A stretch of DNA of 64,000 nucleotides from Methylobacterium sp. 17Sr1-1 (GTDB lineage: Bacteria; Pseudomonadota; Alphaproteobacteria; Rhizobiales; Beijerinckiaceae): the NCBI RefSeq assembly GCF_003173775.1, contig NZ_CP029552.1, forward strand, positions 583,001 through 647,000. The letters run 5' to 3'. How positions within the stretch are numbered: position 1 is the stretch's first letter; every line of letters begins with the position of its first letter. Of this stretch, positions 1 to 8,501 are shown in pieces. The notes beneath the pieces were generated by a model, which had not been told where the DNA came from, did no database searches, and saw only the letters and a list, made by a program, of their open reading frames with translations. A program made the translations under genes and the position numbers.

Positions 1-61
1 TCGCGTCCATCGAAGGCACGATCCGGGCGGTCAAGGCCGGGGGTGGGGCCGAGGCCCGCCT

Positions 62-256
62 TCAGCCGAGGAGCAGGCGCACCACGCCGACCACGACGAC
101 GCCGGCGGCGGCCGAGAGCAGGCCGACGAGGCGCATCCGCTCCATCGGGGTCTGCGAGGCCTCCTGCATCGCCCGGCGCATCGCCGCCGGGAAGGCGGCG
201 CAGAGCAGGCCCTCGATGGCGAGCGCGAGGCCGAGGGCGGCGACGAGATCCTTCAC
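62..256 (-). CDS. DUF2065 family small membrane protein (YjeT-like)
   Basis: This 64-residue protein is almost entirely hydrophobic. It has one segment at about residues 5-25 and a second at about 43-62, separated by a short basic loop with MRRAMQEASQTPMERMR. That size, two-helix layout and position directly downstream of hflC match the DUF2065/YjeT family. The function of the family is unknown. It lies 218 bp downstream of the hflC stop on the same strand and could be read from the hflKC transcript. In related genomes a Do-type periplasmic protease often follows, but the remaining 61 bases at the window edge are too short to show it. Confidence 0.8.
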   Translation of the reverse strand: MKDLVAALGLALAIEGLLCAAFPAAMRRAMQEASQTPMERMRLVGLLSAAAGVVVVGVVRLLLG

Positions 257-474
257 GGCCGGATCTCCTTCACGGCCGAAAACCGCGCGGCCGCCCCGGG
301 GCGATTCCCGACTCGGTCCCCGTTCCCCGCGGCCCTGTTCCCCCCTGCGGTCGCATTGTCTCGTTCTCCGCCGCCCGGCCGGCCGCGAGGCCCGCCGTCA
401 CAAAAGTGCGCCCCGCCGGGGCGGGGCGCTCGGGTGTCGTCAGGTGTCGGTCCGCCGCGGCGGAGGCCGCCGGC

Positions 475-1395
475 CTACTGGCCGGCCGCCGGAGCCGCGG
501 CGGGGCGTGCCCGGCCCTGCGGATCGTTGAAGTAGCGGAAGAACTCCGAGCCGGGGCTGATCACCAGCCGGGTGTCGCTCCCGCTCAGGCCCTTCTCGTA
601 GGCCTGCATCGAGCGGTAGAAGGCGAAGAAGTCCGGGTCCTGCCCGAAGGCGTCGGCGAGGATGCGGTTGCGGTCCGCCTCGCCCTGGCCGCGGAGCTGG
701 TCGGCCTTCTGGTTCGCCTCGGCGATGAGCACCGTCACGTCGCGGTCGGCCCGGGCCTTGATGGTGGCCGCCACCTGGGCGCCGTTGGCGCGCAGGTCCG
801 CCGCCTCGCGCTCGCGCTCGGTGCGCATCCGCTGGTAGACGGCCTGCGAGTTCGCCGCCGGCAGGTCGACGCGGGTCAGGCGCAGGTCGATGATCTCGAT
901 GCCGAGATTCTTCGCCTGCCGGTTCACCTCCTCCTGGATGCGGTTCATCAGGGCCTCGCGCTGGGTGCGCACGATGGCGTCCCGCGAGGCGCTGGCGAGC
1001 ACGTTGCGCATCGCCGCGTTGGTGAAGCTCGACAGGCGCTGGTTGGCGACCTGGATGTTGTTCACCGACTGGTAGAAGCGCAGCGGATCGCTGATCTTGT
1101 AGCGGGCGAAGGCGTCGACCTCGAGGTTCTGCCGGTCGGCCGAGAGCACGGTCTGCACCGGCAGGTCGAGGTCGAGCAGCCGCTTCTCGAACAGCGTGAT
1201 GCTCTCGAAGAACGGCAGCTTGAAGTACAGGCCCGGCTTGTCGGTGCCGGCCTGGTTCAGCACGGTGCGCACCCGGCCGAATTGCAGCACCAGCGCCTGC
1301 TGTGTCTGGCTCACGGTGAAGGCCGAGGCGTAGATCAGCACCAGGACGAGGACGCCGAGGACCACGAGGCCGGTGCGAAGGACGTTGCCGTTCAT
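475..1395 (-). CDS. hflC: Protease modulator HflC (SPFH/prohibitin family)
   Basis: HflC forms a complex with HflK around the membrane protease FtsH and modulates its access to membrane substrates. The 306-residue protein has one N-terminal membrane anchor (about residues 7-26, ending YASAFTVSQ) and then a periplasmic SPFH domain with the family motif QQALVLQFGRV. The helical region carries LTRVDLPAAN and EREREAADLRA. The start is the ATG whose first bases overlap the hflK stop by 4 nt, which indicates translational coupling. The length is slightly below that of enterobacterial HflC. The C-terminus ends in an Ala/Pro-rich tail. Confidence 0.95.
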   Translation of the reverse strand: MNGNVLRTGLVVLGVLVLVLIYASAFTVSQTQQALVLQFGRVRTVLNQAGTDKPGLYFKLPFFESITLFEKRLLDLDLPVQTVLSADRQNLEVDAFARYKISDPLRFYQSVNNIQVANQRLSSFTNAAMRNVLASASRDAIVRTQREALMNRIQEEVNRQAKNLGIEIIDLRLTRVDLPAANSQAVYQRMRTEREREAADLRANGAQVAATIKARADRDVTVLIAEANQKADQLRGQGEADRNRILADAFGQDPDFFAFYRSMQAYEKGLSGSDTRLVISPGSEFFRYFNDPQGRARPAAAPAAGQ

Positions 1396-2588
1396 CGCGC
1401 GCTCCCCTGGGCCGGACGGGCGGCATTGGCGAAGTCCTGCAGCGGCAGGACCGGCAGCACGCCGGCCGCGGCCGCACCGGCGCCCGCCGCACCGCCCTGG
1501 TCGATGATCACCTTGTTCACGCCGCCCAGAACCTTCTCCATCGTGTCGAGGAACATCCGCTCGCGGGAGACCGCGGGCGCGAGCTTGTAGGATTCGTAGA
1601 CCTCGCGGAAGCGCGCGGCCTGGCCGGTCGCCTCGGCGGTGGCCTGGGACTTGAAGGCCTCGGCCTGCTGCAGCACCTGCGAGGACCGGCCCCGTGCCTC
1701 GGGCACGACGCGGCTGGCATAGGTCTCGGCCTCGTTGCGGGCGCGGGCCGCGTCCTGCTGGGCCGCGTTCACGTCGACGAAGGCCTGACGCACCTCGGCG
1801 GGCGGGCTCACGCCCTGGAGTTGGACCACGTTGATCAGCACGCCGGCGCCGTACGAATCGAGCGCCTTCTGGATGATCTGCTGGACCTCCTGCGCCACGC
1901 TCGACTGCTCGGTCGTCAGGATCGCCTGGATCTGGCGCCGGCCGACCACCTCGCGCATCGCGCTCTCGGCCACCGACTTGATCGTTCCCTCGGGGTTCTG
2001 GAGGTTGAACACGAAATCCTCGGCCTTGGCCGGGTTCACCCGCCACTGCACGTCGAAGTCGATGTCGACGATGTTGTCGTCGCCGGTGAGCATCAGGCTC
2101 TCCTCGGGCACGTCCCGCGAGCGCTGGGTGCCGGCGCCCGAGCGGTAGCCGACCTGGATGCTGCGCGACTCGCCGACATTCGGCTTCACCACCGCGCCGA
2201 CCGGATAGGGAAAGTTGTAGCGCAGGCCCTCGCCGGACTGGCCGGTGTAGCGGCCGAACACCGTGTTGATGCCGACCTGGCTCGGCAGCACCGTGTACCA
2301 GCCGGTCATCAGCCACAGCACCAGCACGACCAGCACCGCCAGGATCGCGCCCTTGGTGCCGACCGAGCCGCCGCCGGGCATCAGGGTCTTCAGCCGGTCC
2401 TGGCTGCGGCGCAGCAGGTCCTCGAGGTCCGGCGGCTGGTTGCCGCCACCCGAGCCGCCGCCCCAGGGGCCACCGCCCCCGCCGCCCGAACCGCCGCCCC
2501 AGGGACCGCCGCCATTGCCGCCGCGGTTGCCCCAGGGACCACCCCCGTTGCCGCCGCCGCTGCCGCCGCTCTGATTGCTCCAAGGCAT
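1392..2588 (-). CDS. hflK: FtsH protease activity modulator HflK
   Basis: HflK is the partner of HflC in the membrane complex that regulates FtsH. The 398-residue protein opens with a glycine-rich cytoplasmic stretch (residues 1-50) built from repeats of GGGPWG, typical of HflK. A membrane helix at about 81-100 (ending WLMTGWYTVL) is followed by the SPFH domain with INTVFGRYTG and QWRVNPAKAEDFVFN. The C-terminal part (after about residue 340) is Ala/Gly-rich. The Gly codons make the 5' end very repetitive. It is the first gene of the hflKC pair, 140 bp downstream of folA on the same strand. Confidence 0.95.
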   Translation of the reverse strand: MPWSNQSGGSGGGNGGGPWGNRGGNGGGPWGGGSGGGGGGPWGGGSGGGNQPPDLEDLLRRSQDRLKTLMPGGGSVGTKGAILAVLVVLVLWLMTGWYTVLPSQVGINTVFGRYTGQSGEGLRYNFPYPVGAVVKPNVGESRSIQVGYRSGAGTQRSRDVPEESLMLTGDDNIVDIDFDVQWRVNPAKAEDFVFNLQNPEGTIKSVAESAMREVVGRRQIQAILTTEQSSVAQEVQQIIQKALDSYGAGVLINVVQLQGVSPPAEVRQAFVDVNAAQQDAARARNEAETYASRVVPEARGRSSQVLQQAEAFKSQATAEATGQAARFREVYESYKLAPAVSRERMFLDTMEKVLGGVNKVIIDQGGAAGAGAAAAGVLPVLPLQDFANAARPAQGSAR

Positions 2589-2728
2589 GCTCGCCCACGT
2601 CCTTTCCCGGCCGGCACGCCCCGCGCTGTCTCTCGCGTCCCGCGCGGCACTCGCACTGCTCTGGTCTTGCTCCCCTGCGATATCGGCCGAGGCTCACGCG
2701 AAAGCAACCACCGGCGCCGGCCGAATTC

Positions 2729-3304
2729 TCAAGGTTTCTGCGATGGCCCGGGAGTTCCATCGCCGCACCCGGAATTGTGAGATGGTTTCCCCCTCTCGCA
2801 CGTATCGTGCCCCGGCTGACGCACCAGCGTCACGAACCGGAACCCGTGCTCGTCCTCGGGACCCGCCGGGTGCGCCTCCGCGGCGACCTCGCGGAACGAA
2901 GCGGGAAGCGGGGGAAAGCGCGCGTCCCCCTCGGGCGCGGCGTCGACCTCGGTGAGGTGGATCCGGTGGGCGTGCGGCAGGGCCAGCGCGTAGATCTCGG
3001 CCCCGCCGGCCACCATCACCTCCTCCGCGTCGCCGGCGAGCCGCAGGGCCTCGTCCCAGCCGGCCGCTGCTTCGGTGCCGGGCGCCTCCCAGGCGGGGTC
3101 GCGGGTCAGCACGATCACCCGGCGTCCCGGCAGCGGCCGGCCGATCGAGTCCCAGGTCTTGCGCCCCATCACCACCGGCTTGCCCATGGTGAGGGCTCGG
3201 AAGCGCCGCAGGTCGCTGCGCAGGCGCCAGATCAGCGCGTTGTCGCGGCCGATGACGCCGTTCTTGGCGACGGCGACGATCAGGGTGACGCGGGGCGACG
3301 GCAT
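2729..3304 (-). CDS. folA: Dihydrofolate reductase
   Basis: This enzyme reduces dihydrofolate to tetrahydrofolate with NADPH. It regenerates the cofactor oxidised by the thymidylate synthase encoded just upstream. The 191-residue protein shows the family landmarks: IVAVAKNGVIGRDNALIW at the N-terminus, MGRKTWDSIGRPLPGR in the NADPH-binding region, and VAGGAEIYALALP. The last 25-30 residues are an extra polar tail beyond the usual end of the fold. The ATG lies 2 bp after the thyA stop, so the two genes form one transcription unit. The tail could reflect a stop codon lost in this lineage. Confidence 0.95.
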   Translation of the reverse strand: MPSPRVTLIVAVAKNGVIGRDNALIWRLRSDLRRFRALTMGKPVVMGRKTWDSIGRPLPGRRVIVLTRDPAWEAPGTEAAAGWDEALRLAGDAEEVMVAGGAEIYALALPHAHRIHLTEVDAAPEGDARFPPLPASFREVAAEAHPAGPEDEHGFRFVTLVRQPGHDTCERGKPSHNSGCGDGTPGPSQKP

Positions 3305-3306
3305 CC

Positions 3307-4101
3307 TCAGACCGCCACCGGCGCCCGGATCGCCGGGTGCGGGTCGTAGCCCTCGATGCCGATGTCGGCGTAGCGGAAATCGAACAGCGAGCGCACCGAC
3401 GGGTCGAGATGCAGGCGGGGCAGCGGGCGGATCTCGCGGGAGAGCTGCTCGCGCGCCTGGGTGATGTGGTTGGAATAGAGGTGCGCGTCGCCCAGCGTGT
3501 GGACGAAGTCGCCGGGGGTCAGATCGAGCACCTGCGCCATCATGTGGGTGAGGAGCGCGTAGGAGGCGATGTTGAACGGAACGCCGAGGAAGGCGTCGGC
3601 CGAGCGCTGGTAGAGCTGGAGCGAGAGCCGGCCGTCGGCGACGTAGAACTGGAACAGGCAGTGGCAGGGGGCCAGCGCCATGCGGTCGAGGTCGGCCGGG
3701 TTCCAGGCCGAGACGACGAGGCGGCGCGAATCCGGGTTGCGGCGGATCTCGTCGAGCACCCAGGCGATCTGGTCGACGCTGCCGCCGTCGGGCTTGGCCC
3801 AAGATCGCCATTGCCGGCCGTAGACCGGGCCGAGGTCGCCGTGCTCGTCGGCCCACTCGTCCCAGATCGTCACGCCGTTCGATTGCAGGTACGCGACGTT
3901 GGTGTCGCCGGCGAGGAACCACAACAGCTCGTGGATGATCGACTTCAGGTGCAGCCGCTTCGTCGTCACGAGCGGGAAGCCCTCGGCGAGGTCGAAGCGC
4001 ATCTGGTGGCCGAACACCGACAGGGTGCCGGTCCCGGTGCGGTCGTGCTTCTCGACGCCGTCGTCGAGGATGCGCTGGAGGAGGGCGTGGTAGGGGCGCA
4101 T
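3307..4101 (-). CDS. thyA: Thymidylate synthase
   Basis: ThyA methylates dUMP to dTMP using methylene-tetrahydrofolate, producing dihydrofolate for FolA. With the ATG at 4101 the protein is 264 residues, the same length as the E. coli enzyme. The catalytic cysteine falls at residue 146 in [23 protein letters not shown] near the N-terminus and [12 protein letters not shown] in the C-terminal half are family signatures. A GGAGG sequence lies 9 nt before this ATG; it directly abuts the alternative upstream ATG (4110), which is therefore less likely. The gene starts the thyA-folA pair. Confidence 0.97.
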   Translation of the reverse strand: MRPYHALLQRILDDGVEKHDRTGTGTLSVFGHQMRFDLAEGFPLVTTKRLHLKSIIHELLWFLAGDTNVAYLQSNGVTIWDEWADEHGDLGPVYGRQWRSWAKPDGGSVDQIAWVLDEIRRNPDSRRLVVSAWNPADLDRMALAPCHCLFQFYVADGRLSLQLYQRSADAFLGVPFNIASYALLTHMMAQVLDLTPGDFVHTLGDAHLYSNHITQAREQLSREIRPLPRLHLDPSVRSLFDFRYADIGIEGYDPHPAIRAPVAV

Positions 4102-4257
4102 GGCGGACATCCTCCGCGTGATAAACGGCCCGGGGCGCCGTGCGGCGCCCGGCGGGCTTCCAAGGGCTCTGAACGGGGAGGCGGTGTCCCGCCCCGGCCG
4201 CATAGCCCGGCAGGATAACGCGGGCGCGGCCGGAATCGCAGCGCCCCGGACGCGGAA

Positions 4258-4968
4258 TCAGACGGTACTCCACACCCGCGCCAGGATCACGGCGCCGTTG
4301 CTCGCCGCGTGGAGCGCGAGGCAGGGCCACAGGTTGCCGGTCCACAGCCGCATGATCCCCAAGGCCACCCCGAGGGGCAGGACCGAGACCGGCTGGAGCA
4401 GGCCGCGTTCGGCGTGGCAGAGCGCGAAGACCCCGGCGCTGACCGCGACCGTGGCGGCGGGTGACAAGTGTCGGGAGAGGCGCCCGAACAGGTCGCCGCG
4501 AAACAGCATCTCCTCCGCCAGCGGCGCCAGCACCACCAGCCACAGGATCCAGGTCCAGAGCACCTCGCCGGTGAGGAACGGCGACAGCCGCCAGGCCCGG
4601 ACCGGCGACTGGCCTGAGAGCAGAAGCAGCAGGGCGGTGCCCGCGACCTGGAGCGGCGGCCAGAGCAGGATCAGCAGCACGGCGCGCCGCGACAGGGCCG
4701 GACGGGTGAAGCCGAGGCGCGGGCCCGACCGGATCCGACCGGCGATGACGAGGAGCGCGAGCGCGGCATGCGGCAGCACCGTGAGAGCGAGCACCGCCCG
4801 CTCGCTGCCGCTCAAGGAAGGGAACGGTACCAGCCCGGGCGGCAGGGCCGGCAGGCGACCGACCGCCGCGACCGCCCCGTAGACGAGCCCGAACGCGGCC
4901 ACCTGGAGGACCAGCGCCCACAGGATGGCGACGGCGACGCCGAGCCAGGGACGTCCCCGGGGATGCAT
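4258..4968 (-). CDS. CPBP-family intramembrane glutamic endopeptidase
   Basis: This is a 236-residue polytopic membrane protein of the CPBP/Abi family (type II CAAX prenyl protease-like). The diagnostic EExxxR motif is present as LAEEMLFRGDLFGRL. Two further catalytic-type histidines follow in ALCHAERGL and LALHAASNG near the C-terminus. About six to seven hydrophobic segments can be seen. The ATG at 4968 (MHPRGRPWLG) directly precedes the first hydrophobic helix; an in-frame extension upstream reads into the ssrA promoter region and has no membrane character. Substrates of bacterial CPBP proteins are mostly unknown. It diverges from ssrA. Confidence 0.88.
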   Translation of the reverse strand: MHPRGRPWLGVAVAILWALVLQVAAFGLVYGAVAAVGRLPALPPGLVPFPSLSGSERAVLALTVLPHAALALLVIAGRIRSGPRLGFTRPALSRRAVLLILLWPPLQVAGTALLLLLSGQSPVRAWRLSPFLTGEVLWTWILWLVVLAPLAEEMLFRGDLFGRLSRHLSPAATVAVSAGVFALCHAERGLLQPVSVLPLGVALGIMRLWTGNLWPCLALHAASNGAVILARVWSTV

Positions 4969-5038
4969 TTTCGGGGCCCCGGGGGCTGGCGCCGGCGCAT
5001 CACATCGCGAAACGGTCACAGAATGACGCGCGGCGGGC

Positions 5039-5067
5039 TTCAAAAGCGGCACGGGACCCTCTATATT
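5039..5067 (+). promoter_or_regulatory. Probable sigma70-type promoter of ssrA
   Basis: A TTCAAA hexamer (5039-5044) and a TATATT hexamer (5062-5067) are separated by exactly 17 nt, just upstream of the acceptor half of tmRNA. TATATT is conspicuous in this GC-rich background. Transcription would start at about 5074. Confidence 0.6.
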
Positions 5068-5073
5068 CGCCTT

Positions 5074-5397
5074 GCCGGTCGCGAGGCCGGCTATGGCGAT
5101 AAACGTTCTTCGAAATAAACCTATCGGACCCGGGGGCGGTACCCGGCGCCTCCACCCAAGCCCGGAACGGCCCGTTCGGTTCGGGCTTCGGCGGGGGCGA
5201 AATAGGATCGACGAGGGCGTAAAGGTTGAGCTTTCGCTCGGCATGGTTCCGCCGTTATCGGGCCAATGCAATAGTTGCCAACGACAACTTTGCTCCGGTG
5301 GCGGTGGCCGCGTAAGCGGTCCCCAATACCAAACGAAGTCCTAGCGGGTAGCACTGCATAGGCGGGGTTCGGAGGCACCTGGCAACAGAAGCCTCCA
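5074..5397 (+). ncRNA. ssrA: Transfer-messenger RNA, circularly permuted two-piece type
   Basis: tmRNA rescues stalled ribosomes and adds a degradation tag. Here the gene has the alphaproteobacterial permuted order. An acceptor half comes first (about 5074-5157), with a T-arm-like hairpin CCGGG-GGCGGTA-CCCGG at 5130-5146 and the 3' acceptor strand CGCCTCC at 5147-5153. A short intervening spacer follows. The coding half then begins with GGGGGCG at 5193-5199 and continues AAATAGGATCGAC. The two 7-nt acceptor strands pair across the spacer, with one G-U. The coding half carries the tag ORF and ends near a GGAGGC/GCCTCC hairpin at about 5371-5396. Exact mature ends, after removal of the spacer, are not visible from sequence alone. 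Confidence 0.92.
5277..5315 (+). other. tmRNA tag reading frame (ANDNFAPVAVAA)
   Basis: The resume codon GCC at 5277 opens a 12-codon frame encoding ANDNFAPVAVAA and ends in TAA at 5313-5315. With the alanine charged on tmRNA the tag is AANDNFAPVAVAA. The AANDNFA start is the part recognised by alpha-type SspB, and the VAA end is a ClpX-type degron. Confidence 0.92.
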
Positions 5398-5442
5398 CTC
5401 GAATTCCCTCCCCGCGAGCGATGCGGCGCCAGGCAACGGTTG

Positions 5443-6090
5443 ATGGCAGACGATCTGATTCGCTACGATCTCCTGGTGCAGGATGCCCTGCGCAACGTCG
5501 TGCGCAAGGTGCTGGGCGATGCGGCACGCGACGGCCTGGCCGGCGAGCATCACTTCTACGTTTCGTTCCGGACCGATTATCCCGGTGTGCGGATCTCGCA
5601 GCGCCTGCGGGAGAAGTACCCGCAGGACATGACGATCGTCCTCCAGCATCAGTTCTGGGACCTCGGCGTCACCGAGCACACCTTCGAGGTCGGGCTGTCG
5701 TTCTCCGGCGTGCCGGAGCGGCTTCTCGTGCCGTTCGAGGCGGTGACCGGCTTCTTCGACCCCTCGGTGCAGTTCGGCCTCAAGTTCGAGCTCAACGACG
5801 GCACGGCGACGAGCGAGGATGCGGCCCCCGCCGGCACCACCTCCCTGCGGGCGATCCGCGGCGCCGGCTCCGAGCCGAGCGAGGCGCCGCCGAAGGTCCC
5901 GGCGATCGGCAGCAACCTGCCGAAGATCGTGCCCGCCGCGAAGGCCGAGGCCAAGCCGGCGGCCAAGGACGCCTCGCCCAAGGATGACGCCGCTGACGAG
6001 CCGAAGGCCGATGAGGCTGCCGAGCGCACCGACGCTCCCCAGGAGGGTGCCTCGGTGGTGAGCCTGGACGCGTTCCGCAAGAAGAGCTGA
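5443..6090 (+). CDS. sspB: SspB-like ClpXP adaptor for ssrA-tagged proteins
   Basis: SspB delivers ssrA-tagged proteins to ClpXP. The 215-residue protein has an N-terminal tag-binding domain of about 125 residues (FYVSFRTDYPGV, YPQDMTIVLQHQFWDL, FSGVPERLLVPFEAVTGFFDPSV). A long Ala/Lys/Asp/Glu-rich flexible linker follows. A short conserved tail, VVSLDAFRKKS, matches the ClpX-docking peptide expected of the alpha-type adaptor. The ATG at 5443 is chosen; a TTG directly before it is in frame but has no better ribosome-binding site. The gene starts about 45 bp after ssrA. Confidence 0.92.
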   Translation: MADDLIRYDLLVQDALRNVVRKVLGDAARDGLAGEHHFYVSFRTDYPGVRISQRLREKYPQDMTIVLQHQFWDLGVTEHTFEVGLSFSGVPERLLVPFEAVTGFFDPSVQFGLKFELNDGTATSEDAAPAGTTSLRAIRGAGSEPSEAPPKVPAIGSNLPKIVPAAKAEAKPAAKDASPKDDAADEPKADEAAERTDAPQEGASVVSLDAFRKKS

Positions 6091-6172
6091 GCGCCGGGCC
6101 CGGACGGATCCCGGGTCGGCCCTCCAACCCGGACGTTGCCCCCATTAATCCGGGCTATGCGGCCCGCCTTCC

Positions 6173-6225
6173 GACAGATCAAAACAGCCCTCATTGTAAA
6201 GCAATGAGGGCTGTTTTGATCTGTC
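6173..6225. terminator. 24-bp perfect hairpin downstream of sspB
   Basis: Positions 6173-6196 and 6202-6225 are perfect reverse complements, separated by a 5-nt loop (TAAAG). The stem is only moderately GC-rich and lacks a clear T-tract (it is followed by TTATCGATG). It lies 82 bp after the sspB stop. A terminator or RNA-stabilising stem is the simplest reading. Confidence 0.6.
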
Positions 6226-6370
6226 TTATCGATGAATTCCGCTGACGGAAAGCCATCTCCCGACCTCATCCTGGACCTTGACGAAGCCGAGATTTCGAAA
6301 TTCTCAATCGCTGAGAGCCTCATTGACTTGCGAATATTGCTGGCGAGAAACTAAATTTTTCCTATATACA

Positions 6371-6502
6371 ATCTCATTCTGAGGTACGACCAACGGGAGC
6401 CTCGAAGGAGGCATCCAATTCTCTCAAGTATTTCTATAGGTCTCCTTCGAGTTCAGTCGATCTTCAATCGGCTGACACCTCAGGAACAGGTCGTGGGCGG
6501 GA
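6371..6502. repeat. Palindromic intergenic repeat, copy 1 (degenerate)
   Basis: This is one of five copies of the same element in the window. It keeps CTCATTCTGAGG at the left, CCTCGAAGGAGG and CTCCTTCGAG around the centre, a TCAGTCGAT/ATCGGCTGA hairpin, and CACCTCAGGAACAGGTCGTG at the right. The left arm has decayed more than in the other copies. It sits between the convergent genes sspB and the SDR. Confidence 0.8.
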
Positions 6503-6514
6503 TAGAAGGTGTCA

Positions 6515-6692
6515 TACCAACGGTCGTTGAAAACGACCTTTGGTCCCGTTCTCGACTTTTCGCCAAGCCTTTGGCTTGGGGTCGAAAATTCGAGATGGGT
6601 CAACGGCCTCGTCGATCTCGGGCTTGCCCGAGATCGACGTTTCGTCGGCGGTTTATGGATCCCGGGTCCTCGCCTGTGGCGAGCCCCGGGAT
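6515..6692. repeat. Cluster of three to four hairpins between convergent genes
   Basis: Consecutive stem-loops fill this stretch. GGTCGTT/AACGACC followed by TTT lies near 6521-6540. A CCAAGCC/GGCTTGG stem lies near 6563-6580. A 13-bp stem GTCGATCTCGGGC/GCCCGAGATCGAC lies at 6611-6638. A stem with ATCCCGGG ends and inner CTCGCC/GGCGAG lies at 6659-6692 and resembles the GTCATTCCGGGG repeat family. They lie just past the SDR stop codon and probably help end the minus-strand operon. Confidence 0.6.
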
Positions 6693-6740
6693 GACCCTGT
6701 GCAGCGGGACCGTGAGTGCATGGCCTGCCAGCGCAGCCCC

Positions 6741-7508
6741 TCACCCCATCACCAAACCACCATCCACGTACAGCACCTGCCCGGTCACGAACCGGCTCTC
6801 CTCGCCCGCCAGGAACAGCACCGGCCCGGCCACGTCCTCCGGCGTCGCGAGGCGGCGCAGCGGCGTCTGGGCGATCAGCGCCTCGCGGACCGCCTCCGGC
6901 GTGTCCCGGCTCGCCTCCGTAGGGACGACCAGCCCCGGCGCGACGCAATTGACCCGCACCCCGATCGGCCCCAGCTCGGCCGCGAGGTTGCGGCTGAAGC
7001 CGACGAGGGCCGCCTTGGCGGTGGTGTAGTCGTGGTAGGGGATGCTGGGTCGCGCGACGAGGTCGCTCGTCAGGTTGACGATGGCGGACCCGCTGCGCCG
7101 GGTCATCAGCGGGAGTAGGGTCTGGATCACCGTATAGGCCGCCCGCACCGCCCCGTCGAACTGGCGCTGGTAGGAGTCCCACGGCACATCGCGAAACCGC
7201 ACCCGGCGGTCGGGGTCGAAGCGGTAGGGCGCGAAGGCGTTGTTGACGATCGCGTCGAGGCGGCCGACCTCCTCGGCGATCCGCGCCGCGAGCCCCGCCA
7301 CCGCCGCCGGATCGGTCACGTCGGCCGCGACCGCGAGCGCCTGGCCGCCGAGCGCCCGGCATTGCTCCGCCACCGCCTCGGCGGCGGCGTGGTTCTCGCG
7401 GTAATTGACGACGACGAGGCCGCCCTCGGAGGCGAAGGCCGTGGCGATCGCCGCGCCGATGCCGCGGCTGGCGCCGGTGACCAGGATCGCGCGGTCGCGG
7501 AACCTCAC
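6741..7508 (-). CDS. SDR-family oxidoreductase, last gene of the TPP-riboswitch operon
   Basis: This 255-residue classical short-chain dehydrogenase has the nucleotide-binding TGASRGIGAA, the NNA motif (VNNAFAPYRF), an active-site Ser in LTSDLVA and YTTAK. It ends with the FabG-like DGGLVMG. It should use NAD(P)H to interconvert an alcohol and a carbonyl. Its ATG overlaps the stop of the THI5-like binding protein by 4 nt, so it belongs to the same transcript. In this context it could reduce the aldehyde made by the LuxC-like enzyme to an alcohol. That role is inferred from position; the family alone does not give the substrate. Confidence 0.88.
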   Translation of the reverse strand: MRFRDRAILVTGASRGIGAAIATAFASEGGLVVVNYRENHAAAEAVAEQCRALGGQALAVAADVTDPAAVAGLAARIAEEVGRLDAIVNNAFAPYRFDPDRRVRFRDVPWDSYQRQFDGAVRAAYTVIQTLLPLMTRRSGSAIVNLTSDLVARPSIPYHDYTTAKAALVGFSRNLAAELGPIGVRVNCVAPGLVVPTEASRDTPEAVREALIAQTPLRRLATPEDVAGPVLFLAGEESRFVTGQVLYVDGGLVMG

Positions 7509-8494
7509 GGCGTAGCTTCCTTCGCCGGGATCAGGTCGCTCTTCACCACCTGGCCCATGTCGAGGGGGCGACTGACGAGGCCGAGGCTGCGGAACTGGTC
7601 GGCGCCCTGTTGCAGCACCGGGAGGTCGAAATGGCCGAGGCCCTCGCGCTCCGTGGTGGGCGACACGCTCGACGCGTTGCGCAGGCGGATCACCTCGCGG
7701 TTGATGGCCTCGTCGCGCCCGTTGATCGCCCGGGTGACGGCGAGCCGCGCCGCCTCGTCGGGCTTGGCGATCATCCAGGCGGCGGAATCGCGGTAGGCGG
7801 CGAGGAAGCGCGTCAGGAGCGGCTTCTTCGCCTCGTAGTCCTTGCGCGTCACCACGAAGATGTCGCTCGGCAGGTTCAGGTGGTCGCGCACCTCGATCAC
7901 GTCGACCTCGCCGAGGCCCTTGGCGCGGCCGACCAGCAGCCCCGTATCGGTGGCCGCCGTCGCGTCGACCTGGCCCTGGATCAGGGGGGCGAAGTTGAGG
8001 AGGCCCGTGACCTCGACCGTGACGTCGCCCTCCTTCAGCCCGGCGCCGGCGAGCAGCAGCAGCAGGTGCTGGCGCGTGCCGCTCGCCAGGCTGTAGACGC
8101 CGATGCGCTTGCCCTTGAGGTCCGCCACCGAGCGGATGCCGCGGGACTTCGGTGCGACGACGTTGAACACGTTCTGCGGGTAGATGTTGTAGACCGCCAC
8201 GAGGTCCGCCCCCTTGTCGAGGGCGAGGTAGAACGAGGCCGGGTCGGTGAAGGCGATGTCGGCCTGCCCCGAGAGCAGCGCCTGGATCGCCGAGCCGCCG
8301 CCGTTGCCCGGCACGTAGTCGAGGGCGATGCCGCGGGCCTTGAACAGCCCGTGATCGGGCTCGGCGAGCAGGTTGGTGATCTCGCTGATCGGCTGGCTCC
8401 AGCCGCCGACGGTGAATTTGTCCAAGTTCTGCGCCAGGGCCGGGGAGCCGAGACAGGCGAGGGCGAGGAGAACGAGGAAGCGGAACGCGCGCAT
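7505..8494 (-). CDS. ABC transporter substrate-binding protein, NMT1/THI5-like (ThiY-type)
   Basis: This 329-residue periplasmic protein has a cleavable signal peptide (cut after about residue 21, PALAQ). The body matches the NMT1/THI5-like solute-binding family: LLAEPDHGLFKARGIALDYV, GNGGGSAIQALLSGQADIAFTDP and a central SVADLKGKRIGVYSL. Family members bind thiamine-pyrimidine precursors, sulfonates or other small organic molecules. The TPP riboswitch upstream favours a thiamine-related ligand. It lies 7 bp after the permease gene and overlaps the SDR start. Confidence 0.88.
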   Translation of the reverse strand: MRAFRFLVLLALACLGSPALAQNLDKFTVGGWSQPISEITNLLAEPDHGLFKARGIALDYVPGNGGGSAIQALLSGQADIAFTDPASFYLALDKGADLVAVYNIYPQNVFNVVAPKSRGIRSVADLKGKRIGVYSLASGTRQHLLLLLAGAGLKEGDVTVEVTGLLNFAPLIQGQVDATAATDTGLLVGRAKGLGEVDVIEVRDHLNLPSDIFVVTRKDYEAKKPLLTRFLAAYRDSAAWMIAKPDEAARLAVTRAINGRDEAINREVIRLRNASSVSPTTEREGLGHFDLPVLQQGADQFRSLGLVSRPLDMGQVVKSDLIPAKEATP

Positions 8495-8501
8495 GGTGGG
8501 G

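Noticed and set aside
43..1590. 515-codon plus-strand open frame across hflC
   Set aside because: It is antisense to well-supported hflC/hflK, is Arg/Ala/Gly/His-rich with no family features, and is an artefact of high GC.
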